This document shows, piece by piece, positions 35,507-44,613 of a stretch of 64,000 nucleotides of DNA; positions within the stretch are counted from its first letter, which is position 1, and each line of letters starts with the position of its first letter. The DNA is from Oleispirillum naphthae (lineage in GTDB: Bacteria; Pseudomonadota; Alphaproteobacteria; Rhodospirillales; Rhodospirillaceae). The translations under genes were made by a program, and so were the position numbers. The stretch covers positions 1 through 64,000 of the forward strand of contig JAQAZG010000013.1 of NCBI GenBank assembly GCA_027864655.1, given 5' to 3'. Below the pieces are notes generated by a model. It was not told the DNA's origin, ran no database searches, and saw nothing but the letters and a program-made list of their open reading frames with translations.

Positions 35507-35971
35507 ATGAAAATGGATGCGAAGCAGTTGAAGGCCTGGCGCAAGAATCTCGGCCTGTCGCAGAAAGAGGCGGCAGAAGCATTGGGGCTGAAGCGCCGGA
35601 TTTTTCAGTATTACGAAAAGGGCGAGCGCGACGGCGAGGCGGTGAAGGTGCCGAAGACGGTGCGGCTCGCCTGCTGGGCGCTGGCGCACGGGGTGACGGA
35701 CTACCTCGGGCCGGAGCCCGCCGACGACAAGAAGAAGGCGGAAAAGCCGAAGAAGCCGGAAAAGCCCGCCAAGTCCGAGAAGGCGGAGAAGAAGGCAGAA
35801 AAGCCGGTGGAGCAGCCTGCCGCGCCTCCGCCTCCGCCTGCGCCGGTTCCTGCCGCGCCGGTCGCGGCCAAACCCGCGCCCGCGCCCGCTCCCGCGGCGG
35901 CCAAGCCTGCGGCGAAACCGGCGGCCAAGTCCGCGGCGGCCAAGCCCGCCGCGAAGCCCGCGGCAAAATAG
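35507..35971 (+). CDS. HTH (XRE-type) regulator with histone H1-like tail
   Basis: This 154-residue protein has a Cro/CI-type helix-turn-helix at residues 5-60 (LKAWRKNLGLSQKEAAEALG is the recognition region). Residues about 75-154 form a disordered tail of Lys, Pro and Ala, first KKAEKPKKPEKP-type repeats and later AAKPAAKP-type repeats, like the C-terminal arm of histone H1 or of bacterial H1-like proteins. The ATG at 35507 follows AGAGGAG. It is divergent from a small hypothetical gene across two palindromes. A sequence-specific repressor that also compacts or bridges DNA is a fair inference. Confidence 0.75.
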   Translation: MKMDAKQLKAWRKNLGLSQKEAAEALGLKRRIFQYYEKGERDGEAVKVPKTVRLACWALAHGVTDYLGPEPADDKKKAEKPKKPEKPAKSEKAEKKAEKPVEQPAAPPPPPAPVPAAPVAAKPAPAPAPAAAKPAAKPAAKSAAAKPAAKPAAK

Positions 35972-36082
35972 GCGGGGCGACGCAATCCGTTGCCTTGCGG
36001 CGGGTTTCGCCCTATGTTCCGGCCTGCGAGGGTGGCGATGCCCGCCCTCGCGGCCAAGCAACATCAGGATGCCCGCCTGCCC

Positions 36083-37885
36083 ATGACCGATCTGTCGCAC
36101 ATCCGCAATTTCGCGATCATCGCGCACATCGACCACGGCAAATCGACGCTTGCCGACCGCCTGATTCAAACCTGCGGCGGTTTGAACGAGCGCGAGATGA
36201 AGGAGCAGGTGCTCGACTCGATGGACATCGAGCGCGAGCGCGGCATCACCATCAAGGCGCAGACGGTGCGCCTCGCCTATACCGCCAAGGACGGCCGCAC
36301 CTATCAGCTCAACCTGATGGACACCCCCGGCCATGTGGACTTCGCCTACGAGGTCAGCCGTTCGCTCGCCGCGTGCGAGGGCTCGCTTCTGGTGGTGGAC
36401 GCCTCGCAGGGGGTGGAGGCGCAGACGCTGGCCAACGTCTACCACGCCATGGAGGCGAACCACGAGATCGTGCCGGTCCTCAACAAGATCGACCTGCCCG
36501 CCGCCGAGCCGGAGCGCGTGCAGGCGCAGATCGAAGAGGTGATCGGTCTCGACGCCGCCGATGCGGTGATGATTTCCGCCAAGACCGGACTCGGCATTCC
36601 CGACGTGCTGGAGGCGCTGGTGCACCGCCTGCCCGCGCCGACGGGCGAGCGCGACACGCCCCTGAAGGCGCTGCTGGTGGACAGCTGGTACGACAGCTAC
36701 CTCGGCGTGGTCATCCTGGTGCGGGTGAAGGACGGCGTGCTGAAGAAGGGCATGCGCATCCGCATGATGGCCAACAACGCGGCCTATCAGCTCGACAAGG
36801 TGGGCGCGTTCACCCCGAAGATGGTGGAGGTGGAGAGCCTCGGGCCGGGCGAGATGGGTTTCCTCATCGCCGGGATCAAGACGGTGGCCGACTGCAAGGT
36901 CGGCGACACCATCACCGACGACCGTCTGCCCGCCACCGCGCCGCTGCCGGGCTTCAAGCCCTCGGTGCCGGTGGTGTTCTCGTCGCTGTTCCCGGTGGAT
37001 TCGGGCGACTTCGAGCAGCTGCGCGAATCCCTCGGCAAGCTGCGCCTGAACGACGCGAGCTTCCAGTACGAGCCGGAGACCTCCGCGGCGCTCGGCTTCG
37101 GCTTCCGCTGCGGCTATCTCGGGCTGCTGCACATGGAGATCATCCAGGAGCGCCTGGAGCGGGAGTTCGACCTCGACCTGATCACCACAGCGCCGAGCGT
37201 CGTCTACCGCGTGCACATGACCAACGGCGAACTGCGCGAGCTGCACAACCCGGTGGACATGCCCGAGCCGACGCAGATTTCCGAGATCGAGGAACCCTGG
37301 GTCAAGGCGACGATCCTGGTGCCCGACGAGTACCTGGGGTCGGTGCTGCAACTCTGCACCGAGCGCCGCGGCATCCAGGAGGAGCTGACCTACGTCGGCA
37401 ACCGCGCCATGGTGGTCTACCGCCTGCCGCTCAACGAGATCGTCTTCGACTTCTACGACCGGCTGAAGTCGATCTCCCGCGGCTATGCCTCCTTCGACTA
37501 CGAGGTGGCGGATTACACGGCCTCCGACCTGGTGCGCGTCTCCATTCTGGTCAACGGCGAGGCGGTGGACGCGCTCTCCTTCATCGCGCATGCGAGCCAG
37601 GCGGAATCCCGCGGGCGGCAGATCTGCGAGCGCCTCAAGGACCTGATCCCGCGCCAGTTGTTCAAGATTCCGGTGCAGGCGGCGATCGGCGGGCGGGTGA
37701 TCGCGCGCGAAACCATCTCCGCGATGCGCAAGGACGTCACCGCCAAGTGCTACGGCGGCGACATCAGCCGCAAGAAGAAGCTTCTCGACAAGCAGAAGGA
37801 AGGCAAGAAGCGGATGCGCCAGTTCGGCAAGGTGGACATTCCGCAGTCGGCCTTCATCGCAGCGCTCAAGATGGGCGACGAATAA
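36083..37885 (+). CDS. lepA: Elongation factor 4 (LepA)
   Basis: This 600-residue translational GTPase can back-translocate stalled ribosomes and influences 30S assembly. The G motifs are all present: AHIDHGKST (14-22), RERGITIK switch I, DTPGHVD, NKIDLP and SAKTG. Domains II, III and V follow, and the LepA-specific C-terminal domain ends with [23 protein letters not shown]. The ATG at 36083 gives the normal N-terminus [15 protein letters not shown]; an upstream reading would add 31 residues with no similarity. Confidence 0.97.
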   Translation: MTDLSHIRNFAIIAHIDHGKSTLADRLIQTCGGLNEREMKEQVLDSMDIERERGITIKAQTVRLAYTAKDGRTYQLNLMDTPGHVDFAYEVSRSLAACEGSLLVVDASQGVEAQTLANVYHAMEANHEIVPVLNKIDLPAAEPERVQAQIEEVIGLDAADAVMISAKTGLGIPDVLEALVHRLPAPTGERDTPLKALLVDSWYDSYLGVVILVRVKDGVLKKGMRIRMMANNAAYQLDKVGAFTPKMVEVESLGPGEMGFLIAGIKTVADCKVGDTITDDRLPATAPLPGFKPSVPVVFSSLFPVDSGDFEQLRESLGKLRLNDASFQYEPETSAALGFGFRCGYLGLLHMEIIQERLEREFDLDLITTAPSVVYRVHMTNGELRELHNPVDMPEPTQISEIEEPWVKATILVPDEYLGSVLQLCTERRGIQEELTYVGNRAMVVYRLPLNEIVFDFYDRLKSISRGYASFDYEVADYTASDLVRVSILVNGEAVDALSFIAHASQAESRGRQICERLKDLIPRQLFKIPVQAAIGGRVIARETISAMRKDVTAKCYGGDISRKKKLLDKQKEGKKRMRQFGKVDIPQSAFIAALKMGDE

Positions 37886-37912
37886 GCGCCCGGCGCGGGC
37901 GAAAGGGAGCCG

Positions 37913-39292
37913 ATGCACGCGCGTATGGTGAGATCTCTGGTGGTGGTGGCCGCCGTCGCGGCGGCGGCGGCGGGGCTTGCCGCCCTGCCCGCGGTGCGCG
38001 CCGCGGGCGCGGGCCCGGCGCTGGTTCTGGTGCTCACCATGCTGGCGCTGTGGGCGACCGGGGTGCTCGCCGAGTACCTCACCGCGATGATCTTCTTCAC
38101 CGCCGCGATCCTGCTGCACATCGCGCCGCCGGAGGTGGCGTTCTCCGGCTTCGCCTCCTCCGCCTTCTGGCTGATCTTTTCCGGCCTGTTCGTCGGCATC
38201 GCGGTGAACGAGACCGGCCTCGGCGACCGCCTGGCGCGCCGCCTGTTGCGCCTCTTCCCCACCGGCAGCTATGCCGGGGTGGTGGCGGGCAACGCGGCGC
38301 TCGGCGTGGTGATGGCCTTCATCATGCCCTCGGCGACCGGGCGCATCCTCTTGCTGCTGCCGATCTATTCCGCAATCGCCGAGCGTTTGGGCCATGCGCC
38401 CGGCGGCAAGGGGCATTCCGGCCTGGTGCTCGCGGGGCTGTTCGCCACCTTCTTTCCCGCCTTCGCCATCCTGCCCGCCAACATCCCCAACGTGGTGCTG
38501 ATCGGTTCGGCGGAGGCGCTCGGCCTGCCCCTGCCGGATTTCGCGGGCTACCTCTTCCTGCACTTCCCGGTGCTCGGGTTCCTGCGGGTGGTGCTGATCT
38601 CGGCGATCGTCATCGCGCTCTACCGCAGCGCACCCACCGCGCCGCCCGGCGACGAGGCGCGCCTGCCGCCGATGACGCGGGCGGAGTGGCGGCTGGCGAC
38701 GATTCTGGCGCTGGCGCTGGCGCTGTGGTGCACCGACCGGCTGCACGGCATTTCGCCCGCCTGGGTCGGCATGGTGGCGGCGGTCGCCTGCCTGCTGCCG
38801 GGGGTGGGCGTGCTGAAGCCGGAGGTGGTCCGCAAGATCAACACCGCCTCGCTGCTCTATATCGCGGCGATCATCGGCGTGGGAACCCTGGTCGGCGTCT
38901 CGGGGATCGGGCGGCTCGCCGCCGACGGCCTTCTCGGCCTGCTGCCGCTCGAGCCCGGCAACCCGGCGCGCAACTTCGGCCTGCTCTCGACGATCGCCGC
39001 GCTCACCGGGGTGATCGCCTCGCAGCCGGGGATTCCGGCGGTGCTGACGCCGCTCGCGCGGGATTTCGCCGCGGCCTCCGGGCTGCCGGTCGCCACCGTG
39101 CTGATGACCCAGGTGGTGGGCTTCTCCACCGTGCTGATGTCCTTCCAGGCGCCGGCGATGGCGGTGGCGGTGCAGGCCATGGGGCTGCCCGTGCGCGAGG
39201 CCAACCGCCTGTGCCTGATCGTCGCACTGGCCTCGGCGGTGCTGCTGTGGCCGCTCGACTACCTGTGGTGGGTGGCGCTGGGACTGTTCTGA
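37913..39292 (+). CDS. SLC13/DASS-family anion transporter
   Basis: This 459-residue inner-membrane carrier has about 11-12 hydrophobic segments and two SNT-like hairpin motifs in modified form (IMPSATGRILLLLPI and ILPANIPNVVLIGSAEALGL), as found in sodium- or proton-coupled dicarboxylate, sulfate and citrate carriers. The N-terminal segment is a membrane helix. GGGAG precedes the ATG. The substrate cannot be told. It lies 27 bp after lepA and may be co-transcribed. Confidence 0.82.
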   Translation: MHARMVRSLVVVAAVAAAAAGLAALPAVRAAGAGPALVLVLTMLALWATGVLAEYLTAMIFFTAAILLHIAPPEVAFSGFASSAFWLIFSGLFVGIAVNETGLGDRLARRLLRLFPTGSYAGVVAGNAALGVVMAFIMPSATGRILLLLPIYSAIAERLGHAPGGKGHSGLVLAGLFATFFPAFAILPANIPNVVLIGSAEALGLPLPDFAGYLFLHFPVLGFLRVVLISAIVIALYRSAPTAPPGDEARLPPMTRAEWRLATILALALALWCTDRLHGISPAWVGMVAAVACLLPGVGVLKPEVVRKINTASLLYIAAIIGVGTLVGVSGIGRLAADGLLGLLPLEPGNPARNFGLLSTIAALTGVIASQPGIPAVLTPLARDFAAASGLPVATVLMTQVVGFSTVLMSFQAPAMAVAVQAMGLPVREANRLCLIVALASAVLLWPLDYLWWVALGLF

Positions 39293-39296
39293 AAGA

Positions 39297-39617
39297 TCAA
39301 TGCAGGGAGAAGCGCATCGAGGCTTCGCGGTACTCGGCGCGCTTGCGGCGCGGGCGGCAGGCGAAGATGAGGGCGCAGCCGAACGCCCCGATCACCGTCC
39401 AGGCGGGCCAGGCAAGCAACATCGCGCCGAGCGCGTCGGACCAGCCGGCATGCGCCGTGGCGGCGAATTCCGGCGACCGCCCGGTGAGCAACGTCCAAAT
39501 ATCCACTGTGGCGATGCTGTCGTATTCGCCGGTGCCGAGCGCGACGACTGCTTCGGCGGAAGCGGTCAACGCGGCCATGACGATGAGAACCCAACCGAAA
39601 ACGCGTCCGAGAGTCAT
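39297..39617 (-). CDS. Small membrane protein of unknown function
   Basis: This 106-residue protein has two membrane helices (about 7-27 and 60-82) separated by a periplasmic stretch with the conserved-looking ALGTGEYDSIATVDIWTLL. It ends with a basic cytoplasmic tail (RPRRKRAEYR). The ATG at 39617 is chosen since the helix begins immediately after it; a 25-residue longer reading is polar and AT-rich. It is convergent with the SLC13 gene, four bases apart. Similar proteins are common hypotheticals in alphaproteobacteria. Confidence 0.65.
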   Translation of the reverse strand: MTLGRVFGWVLIVMAALTASAEAVVALGTGEYDSIATVDIWTLLTGRSPEFAATAHAGWSDALGAMLLAWPAWTVIGAFGCALIFACRPRRKRAEYREASMRFSLH

Positions 39618-39768
39618 CGAAAACCCCAGTCTTCCCCGAGAGCTGCAGTCAATTGTTATTTGTTTGGGATAAATTTGCCGCGAAACGCGCAAGGATTCAA
39701 CACTTTTTTAATGCATTCCATCAAACGACTTCATTCCGTCACGAATGCGACGGCGGTGAATTGAGGGC

Positions 39769-39797
39769 TTGCATTCGTCGGGGAGGTTGGCTAGAAA
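39769..39797 (+). promoter_or_regulatory. Promoter of tRNA-Ser
   Basis: TTGCAT (39769-39774) and TAGAAA (39792-39797) with a 17-bp spacer place the start point about 20 nt before the tRNA 5' end. The pattern is the same as before rpmI. Confidence 0.5.
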
Positions 39798-39824
39798 CGA
39801 CGCCTCGCATCGACGAGACACTGT

Positions 39825-39914
39825 GGAGGGGTGGCCGAGTGGTTTAAGGCGCACGCCTGGAAAGTGTGTGGGGGAGAAATCCCCTCGCGGGTTCGAATCC
39901 CGCCTCCTCCGCCA
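39825..39914 (+). tRNA. tRNA-Ser (anticodon GGA)
   Basis: This 90-nt class II tRNA begins GGAGGGG and ends with the encoded GCCA. The D-loop GGCCGAGTGGTTTAAGG, the anticodon GGA at 39859-39861 (reads TCC/TCT), a long variable arm (GGGGGAGAAATCCCC) and the T-loop GGTTCGAATCC are all clear. The long variable arm is diagnostic for Ser. Confidence 0.97.
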
Positions 39915-39950
39915 TTAAAAAAGGGTTCCTTTGCAGGAACCCTTTTTTAA
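39915..39950. terminator. Strong bidirectional terminator after tRNA-Ser
   Basis: A perfect 16-bp inverted repeat (TTAAAAAAGGGTTCCT and its complement) with a TTGC loop starts directly after the CCA end. A-tract and T-tract on the two sides make it a Rho-independent terminator in both directions. Confidence 0.9.
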
Positions 39951-40188
39951 TGGCGGAGATCCGCGGGGTTTCACGACCCCGCCTTCCCCCATTCGGTTTC
40001 CCTTCCGGAGGTCATGGAAGGTGTTTCCTGCGATGCGCAGTCAATTGTTAATTGTATTTCTGGAAATTTTCTGAAATTCTCGTCCAAGGGGCCGTTCCAG
40101 GCCTCGCGTTATCGGGGGAAGCGACAAAACGAAGATTTCGGGGCGACCGGGCGTTCGAAGGCCCGGCGCGCCACATGGGGGATGGAGG

Positions 40189-41610
40189 ATGACGCCTCGC
40201 GCCGCTTGGGCGGGTGTCGTATCGCGGATCGGGCCTTTTCTGCGCGGCTGCTTGCCGGTCTCGGCCGCTCTGCTGCTTGCCGTGCTCAACCCCATGGGCC
40301 TGCGGCAGGCCACCGATGCGGAATCGCGCACCCTCTATGCCAGGCTCGCCGCTCCCTTCTACTCCGCCGCCGGGCAGGCGGAAATCGCCGTGGTTCTGAT
40401 CGACGACGAAACGTTGTCGGCAATGGGCGAATCCTTTCCCCCCTCGTTCGGCATGTACGGCGCTCTGGTGGAGACCGTGGAGATGGCGGGGGGGCGAGGC
40501 GTGTTCTTCGACCTGGCTTTCCTCGACAAGCGCGGCGCTCCCGGTTCGTTGGAGGCGTTCGCCGATACGTTGTCCCTGCTGCCGGTGGTCCTGGGAGCGC
40601 CGAAAACCGCGCTGGATGCGTCGCAGTGCGGTAGGCCGGGATTGACCAACCTCGCTCCTTTGGCGGCACGTGCGGCGGAGGAAGCCCACGTAAACATCGC
40701 ACAGGATTCCAGCCAGGTGTTCCTGCGCTCCACGGATCCGTGCCGTCCCGGCGGACGCCCGGCTGCGGCTGCGGCGCTCTATCGCATCTGGTGCGCGGGA
40801 CGGAGCGATTGCAGTGTGCCGGATGATGCCGCGCCCATGGCGGTGCGCTGGGGCGAGGCCTTTCCCGCAGGGTATGCCGCGGCGCATCCCGGATTGCACG
40901 GCCTGGACGCGGTCTGCCCGTCGGCCGCACACCGGTTGTTGCGGAGCGCGCGGATTCTGCTCGGCGAGTTGGGCTATGGCCTGGGCGGAGAACAGAGCCT
41001 GCGTCTGCCGCCCCTGTGTTCCTATCATCCGGTCTTGAAGGCGGAATGGCTGCTGGCCCCCGACGGCACGCATGCCGATGCGCGTGCGGTGATGGACCTG
41101 CTGAGGGAGCGGATGGTGCTGATCGGCGGGTCCCTGTCCGGCGAGCAGGATATCGCCCATTCGCCGGTGTTCGGCGATGTCCCCGGGGTTTACGTGCATG
41201 CCATGGCCTTGGACAACCTCATGACCCTCGGCTCCCGGTATTACCGCCCATGGCCGGGCCTGTGGGGCGGGCTGGGGTGGAACGACCTCATCGAGGTGCT
41301 TTTGCTTGCCCTTTTCGGCTGGTGCGGCAACTGGCTGCGGCATCGCTATCGCCGGGGGCGGCAGGAGGAAAACGCCTGGAGGAACGTGCGCGCCGCCGCG
41401 CTCGTCGCCGGACTGCTGCTGCTGGCCGGGCTGGTCGTGGGGTTGGGAACGGTGCTGGCGTGCGTCGAGGTGTTGCGTTTCGAGCCGATCAACTGGGTCG
41501 GACTGTTTCTGGCGTGTTGGGTGATTGCGTATCCGATGGTGGTGGAACTTCTGGAAAGAGCGGCGGCCTGCCCTCGGGGCGGGTGGCGGCGGAATGGCCG
41601 GGCGGCGTGA
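40189..41610 (+). CDS. CHASE2-domain membrane sensor without output domain
   Basis: This 473-residue protein has an N-terminal membrane helix (about 20-36), a large periplasmic CHASE2 domain (about 45-340; EIAVVLIDDETLSAMG and the GVFFDLAFLDKRG segment fit the family) and three C-terminal helices (about 360-445). The usual kinase, cyclase or GGDEF output domain is missing, and the chain ends after a short basic tail. It starts a tight operon with a small secreted protein (28 bp) and an M48 lipoprotein protease. It may sense periplasmic or envelope conditions and act through partner proteins. Confidence 0.82.
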   Translation: MTPRAAWAGVVSRIGPFLRGCLPVSAALLLAVLNPMGLRQATDAESRTLYARLAAPFYSAAGQAEIAVVLIDDETLSAMGESFPPSFGMYGALVETVEMAGGRGVFFDLAFLDKRGAPGSLEAFADTLSLLPVVLGAPKTALDASQCGRPGLTNLAPLAARAAEEAHVNIAQDSSQVFLRSTDPCRPGGRPAAAAALYRIWCAGRSDCSVPDDAAPMAVRWGEAFPAGYAAAHPGLHGLDAVCPSAAHRLLRSARILLGELGYGLGGEQSLRLPPLCSYHPVLKAEWLLAPDGTHADARAVMDLLRERMVLIGGSLSGEQDIAHSPVFGDVPGVYVHAMALDNLMTLGSRYYRPWPGLWGGLGWNDLIEVLLLALFGWCGNWLRHRYRRGRQEENAWRNVRAAALVAGLLLLAGLVVGLGTVLACVEVLRFEPINWVGLFLACWVIAYPMVVELLERAAACPRGGWRRNGRAA

Positions 41611-41637
41611 TGCTTCCGCGGCCGATAAGGGGGAAAG

Positions 41638-42045
41638 ATGGGATACTTCAAACAGGCAAGCGCGGCCGTGGGGCTGGCGCTGTGGTTGGTGAGCAGTGCG
41701 CAGGCCGGGGAAGCCGTTCTGGTGAAGGCGTATCATCCCGATGGCGAGGGACGGGTCCTCGCCTACGATGACGCGGGCAAGCGGATCGGCAAGATCCCGG
41801 TGGGGACGCTGCCGAAGCCGGAATTCGAGGCCGCCGGTTACGATGCGAGAAGCCGCCGGGTGAAGGTCCATGCCGCCGACGGCGATGTCTGGCTGCTGGC
41901 GATCCAGGTGGAGACCTCGGTCCGTGTACATGACAAGACCGATTGCGACCTCATCAAGAACATGTCCCTCAAACAGGCGGGCAAGTCCTCCTCGGACGGC
42001 GCGCCGCGCATCGTGCGCGGCCTGGGCGACGGGGGGTGCCGATGA
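41638..42045 (+). CDS. Small secreted protein of unknown function
   Basis: This 135-residue protein has a clear signal peptide (1-23, ending AQA) and a mature beta-rich domain with two cysteines (C103, C134) that could pair. No known domain is recognised. Its stop overlaps the start of the M48 protease gene (ATGA), and it follows the CHASE2 gene by 28 bp, so it is part of the cassette. A role as an accessory or substrate of the neighbouring envelope proteins is conjecture. Confidence 0.7.
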   Translation: MGYFKQASAAVGLALWLVSSAQAGEAVLVKAYHPDGEGRVLAYDDAGKRIGKIPVGTLPKPEFEAAGYDARSRRVKVHAADGDVWLLAIQVETSVRVHDKTDCDLIKNMSLKQAGKSSSDGAPRIVRGLGDGGCR

Positions 42046-43658
42046 TGCGGCGCGGATATGCACGGGCTGCGGCATCCTGTCTGCTGCTGGCGCTGCTGGC
42101 GGGATGCAAGACCACGGAAAACCTGGTGAAGGAGATCAGCGGCGAGCAGACCTATGAGGGGTTTTCCGGCCGCTTCATCGAGGTGGCTCCGTCGCGCCTG
42201 ATGAAGGACGGTGGCGAAAGCCCGATGATCGCCGCGGCCGAGGCCCTGGGCGGGCGGCTGGCGGGCGCGGACATGACCTACGGCCTGGGCGGCAAGGTGC
42301 GCCGCGCCGAGGGGGAGGGGGGCGTCCGGGTGGAAGGCGGGGAGCCGCTGGAAGACTACATGGTGCGGATTCTCGGGACGCTTCTGGAGCCTTGGCGGGA
42401 GGAGCGCCCTGATCTGCAGGTACGGCTTACGCCCGATCTCGACTTTCGGGCGGAAACCGACAAGGACGGCGTGATCACGGTGTCCCTCGGGGTGTTCCTC
42501 CAGTGCGAGAGCGAGGACGAACTGGCCTTCATTCTGGCGCACGAGGCCTCTCACGCGCTGTTGCGGCATCACGAGAGCAACCGCTACAACGAGGCGCAGA
42601 AGCGGCTGACCGACATCACCGCGAATACCCTGGCGGTGGTGCTGAGCAAACGGGATTCCAAGAATGCCGACAGCCGCACGCTCAACCTGAATGCCTGGGG
42701 CATGGTCGAGGCCTACCAGGTGATGCAGACGACGATCTTCGACCCCGCCTGGAACCGTGAGCAGGAAGACGAGGCCGACCTTCTCGCCGTCGATCTGATC
42801 ACCGCGGCGGGCTACAACAACTCGGTCTACCAGATCGTGCTGGAACGCCTGCACCTGGCGGATGAGCGCCGCGCCGCCGAGCAGGAGGCGGAGCGCAAGG
42901 AAGTGGAAAAGCGCATCACGGCGGTGATGGAGAGCGGTCATGTCGTGGAAGGTTTCGGCATGGCCCTGAACCAGATGTTCAAGGCGCCGACGGCGATCGT
43001 CGGCCATGTGGTCGCCGAGGCGGGGAGTGACCATCCCTCGGCGGAGGGGCGTGAAAACAACCTGACCGGATACGTGGTGCGCGAGATCGACACCCTGGGC
43101 GACAGCGCCGCCTTGCCGCTCCGGGTCGATGCCTATGAGAAGCAGATCCTGCACGGCAAGGGCGGCAAACTGCTGGCCAAGCACGTCTATGTCCAGCGGG
43201 CGGGCGTGCTGATCGAGGAAGGCGATCTCGCGGCGGCGCGCAAGCTGTTGCTGGGGCTGTTGAACGGCCCGAAGGATACCAACGCGGTGGTGCGCTACAA
43301 GCTCTACCAGCTTTATGAGAAGGAAGGCAGCCCGGACAAGGCGATGGCCAACCTGGAACTCGCCGCAAAGGACCGCCGGGCCCCGGTCAAGGTCTTCACC
43401 GCGCTGATCGAGGCGCACGGCCGGAACGGCGATTGGCAGCGCGCGCTTGCCGGCCTGGATGCGATGGATGCGCGCTTCGGCCGCCGCCGCGGCAATTTGC
43501 CGTTGCGCCTGGAGTTCCTGCTGCAGGATGGACGCCTGAAGGAGGCGCAACAGGTGATGACGGAATGCCGGGCCAGCCAGAACCGGGATACGGTGGCGGG
43601 CTGCAATGCCGCCTGGTCGCAACATACCAAACCGTCGATGCGCAAGGCGTCGCTCTGA
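42042..43658 (+). CDS. M48-family metalloprotease lipoprotein with TPR region
   Basis: This 538-residue lipoprotein has lipobox LAGC (C22) and a zinc metallopeptidase domain with HEASH (H167, E168, H171) and the downstream EDEADLLAVDL motif (E244), as in the M48 family of BepA, LoiP and YggG. An alpha-rich C-terminal half contains TPR-like repeats (about 375-520), similar in plan to BepA, which handles misassembled outer-membrane proteins. It is the last gene of the CHASE2 operon. A strong inverted repeat at 43683-43708 follows. Confidence 0.87.
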   Translation: MMRRGYARAAASCLLLALLAGCKTTENLVKEISGEQTYEGFSGRFIEVAPSRLMKDGGESPMIAAAEALGGRLAGADMTYGLGGKVRRAEGEGGVRVEGGEPLEDYMVRILGTLLEPWREERPDLQVRLTPDLDFRAETDKDGVITVSLGVFLQCESEDELAFILAHEASHALLRHHESNRYNEAQKRLTDITANTLAVVLSKRDSKNADSRTLNLNAWGMVEAYQVMQTTIFDPAWNREQEDEADLLAVDLITAAGYNNSVYQIVLERLHLADERRAAEQEAERKEVEKRITAVMESGHVVEGFGMALNQMFKAPTAIVGHVVAEAGSDHPSAEGRENNLTGYVVREIDTLGDSAALPLRVDAYEKQILHGKGGKLLAKHVYVQRAGVLIEEGDLAAARKLLLGLLNGPKDTNAVVRYKLYQLYEKEGSPDKAMANLELAAKDRRAPVKVFTALIEAHGRNGDWQRALAGLDAMDARFGRRRGNLPLRLEFLLQDGRLKEAQQVMTECRASQNRDTVAGCNAAWSQHTKPSMRKASL

Positions 43659-43682
43659 TATCCCGAGCCTCCCTCGAGGGGT

Positions 43683-43708
43683 GAAACGCCGCGTCCGCGC
43701 GGCGTTTC
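43683..43708. terminator. Inverted repeat between convergent M48 and rfbD genes
   Basis: An 11-bp perfect stem, GAAACGCCGCG/CGCGGCGTTTC, with a 4-nt loop lies between the convergent stops. AAA and TTT are part of the stem, so it can act in both directions, although no separate T-run follows. Confidence 0.6.
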
Positions 43709-43722
43709 GCATCTCCGCCGGT

Positions 43723-44613
43723 TCAATCTTCCTGCGCGAGGATTTCCGCGACGATGGGCGGGAGGGCATCGCGCCAGGAGCGGGCCTCGACGCCGAGGGC
43801 GCGTTCGGTTTCCGCGCTGTCGAGGGCCGAGTTGCGCGGGCGGGGCGTCGCCGTGGGGTACTCCGCGGTGGCGATCGGCAGCACCGCCGGGCGGCGGCCC
43901 CATACCGGCGCGGCGCAGTCGAAGATCGCCTCGGCGAAGCCGTGCCAGGTGGTCGCCTCCCGCCCTGCGAGGTGCCAGGTGCCCCACGGCAGGTCGTCGC
44001 CCCGCGCCAGGCGGGGGGCGAGCGCGGCGAGCGCGGCGGCGAGGTCGGGCGCGGCGGTGGGGCAGCCGGTCTGGTCGGCGACGACGCGCAGCTCGTCGCG
44101 GTCCGCGCCGAGGCGCAGCATGGTGCGCACGAAGTTGCGGCCGCGCGCGGCATAAACCCACGAGGTGCGGAAGATCAGGTGCTTGGGGCAGGCGGCGCGC
44201 ACCGCCCGCTCGCCCGCTTCCTTGCTGGCGCCGTAGACGCCGAGCGGCGCGACCGCGTCGGTGCGCGTCCATGCCCCGGTCTTGGAGCCGTCGAACACGT
44301 AGTCGGTGGAGAGCTGCACCATCGGCGCGCCGCGCGCCGCGCAGGCGGCGGCGAGTTCCCCCGCCGCCTCGGCATTCACCGCGAAGGCGAGAGGGGCTTC
44401 GCTCTCGGCGCGGTCCACCGCGGTGTGGGCGGCGCAGTTGACCACCGCATCGGGGGCGAGCGCGGCAAGGGCGGCGGCGAGGCCGCGCGGGCGCGCGAGG
44501 TCGAGAACGCCGCGACCGGCGGGCACGAAGGTCACGCCGGGGATCGGCGGCAGCGCCATCAGGCTGCCGCCCACCTGCCCCGAGACCCCGGTGACGACGA
44601 TGCGGAAGCTCAT
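43723..44613 (-). CDS. rfbD: dTDP-4-dehydrorhamnose reductase
   Basis: This 296-residue SDR enzyme performs the last step of dTDP-L-rhamnose synthesis, the NADPH reduction of dTDP-4-keto-L-rhamnose. The N-terminal [13 protein letters not shown] nucleotide motif, STDYVFDG, the catalytic YGASK (Tyr, Lys) and [18 protein letters not shown] are standard RmlD features. It overlaps rfbB by 4 bp and is the last gene of the six-gene rhamnose operon. Confidence 0.95.
   Translation of the reverse strand: MSFRIVVTGVSGQVGGSLMALPPIPGVTFVPAGRGVLDLARPRGLAAALAALAPDAVVNCAAHTAVDRAESEAPLAFAVNAEAAGELAAACAARGAPMVQLSTDYVFDGSKTGAWTRTDAVAPLGVYGASKEAGERAVRAACPKHLIFRTSWVYAARGRNFVRTMLRLGADRDELRVVADQTGCPTAAPDLAAALAALAPRLARGDDLPWGTWHLAGREATTWHGFAEAIFDCAAPVWGRRPAVLPIATAEYPTATPRPRNSALDSAETERALGVEARSWRDALPPIVAEILAQED

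Noticed and set aside
39651-39764. Short plus-strand frames between the small membrane protein and tRNA-Ser
   Set aside because: They are AT-rich and short, lack ribosome sites and overlap the tRNA promoter.
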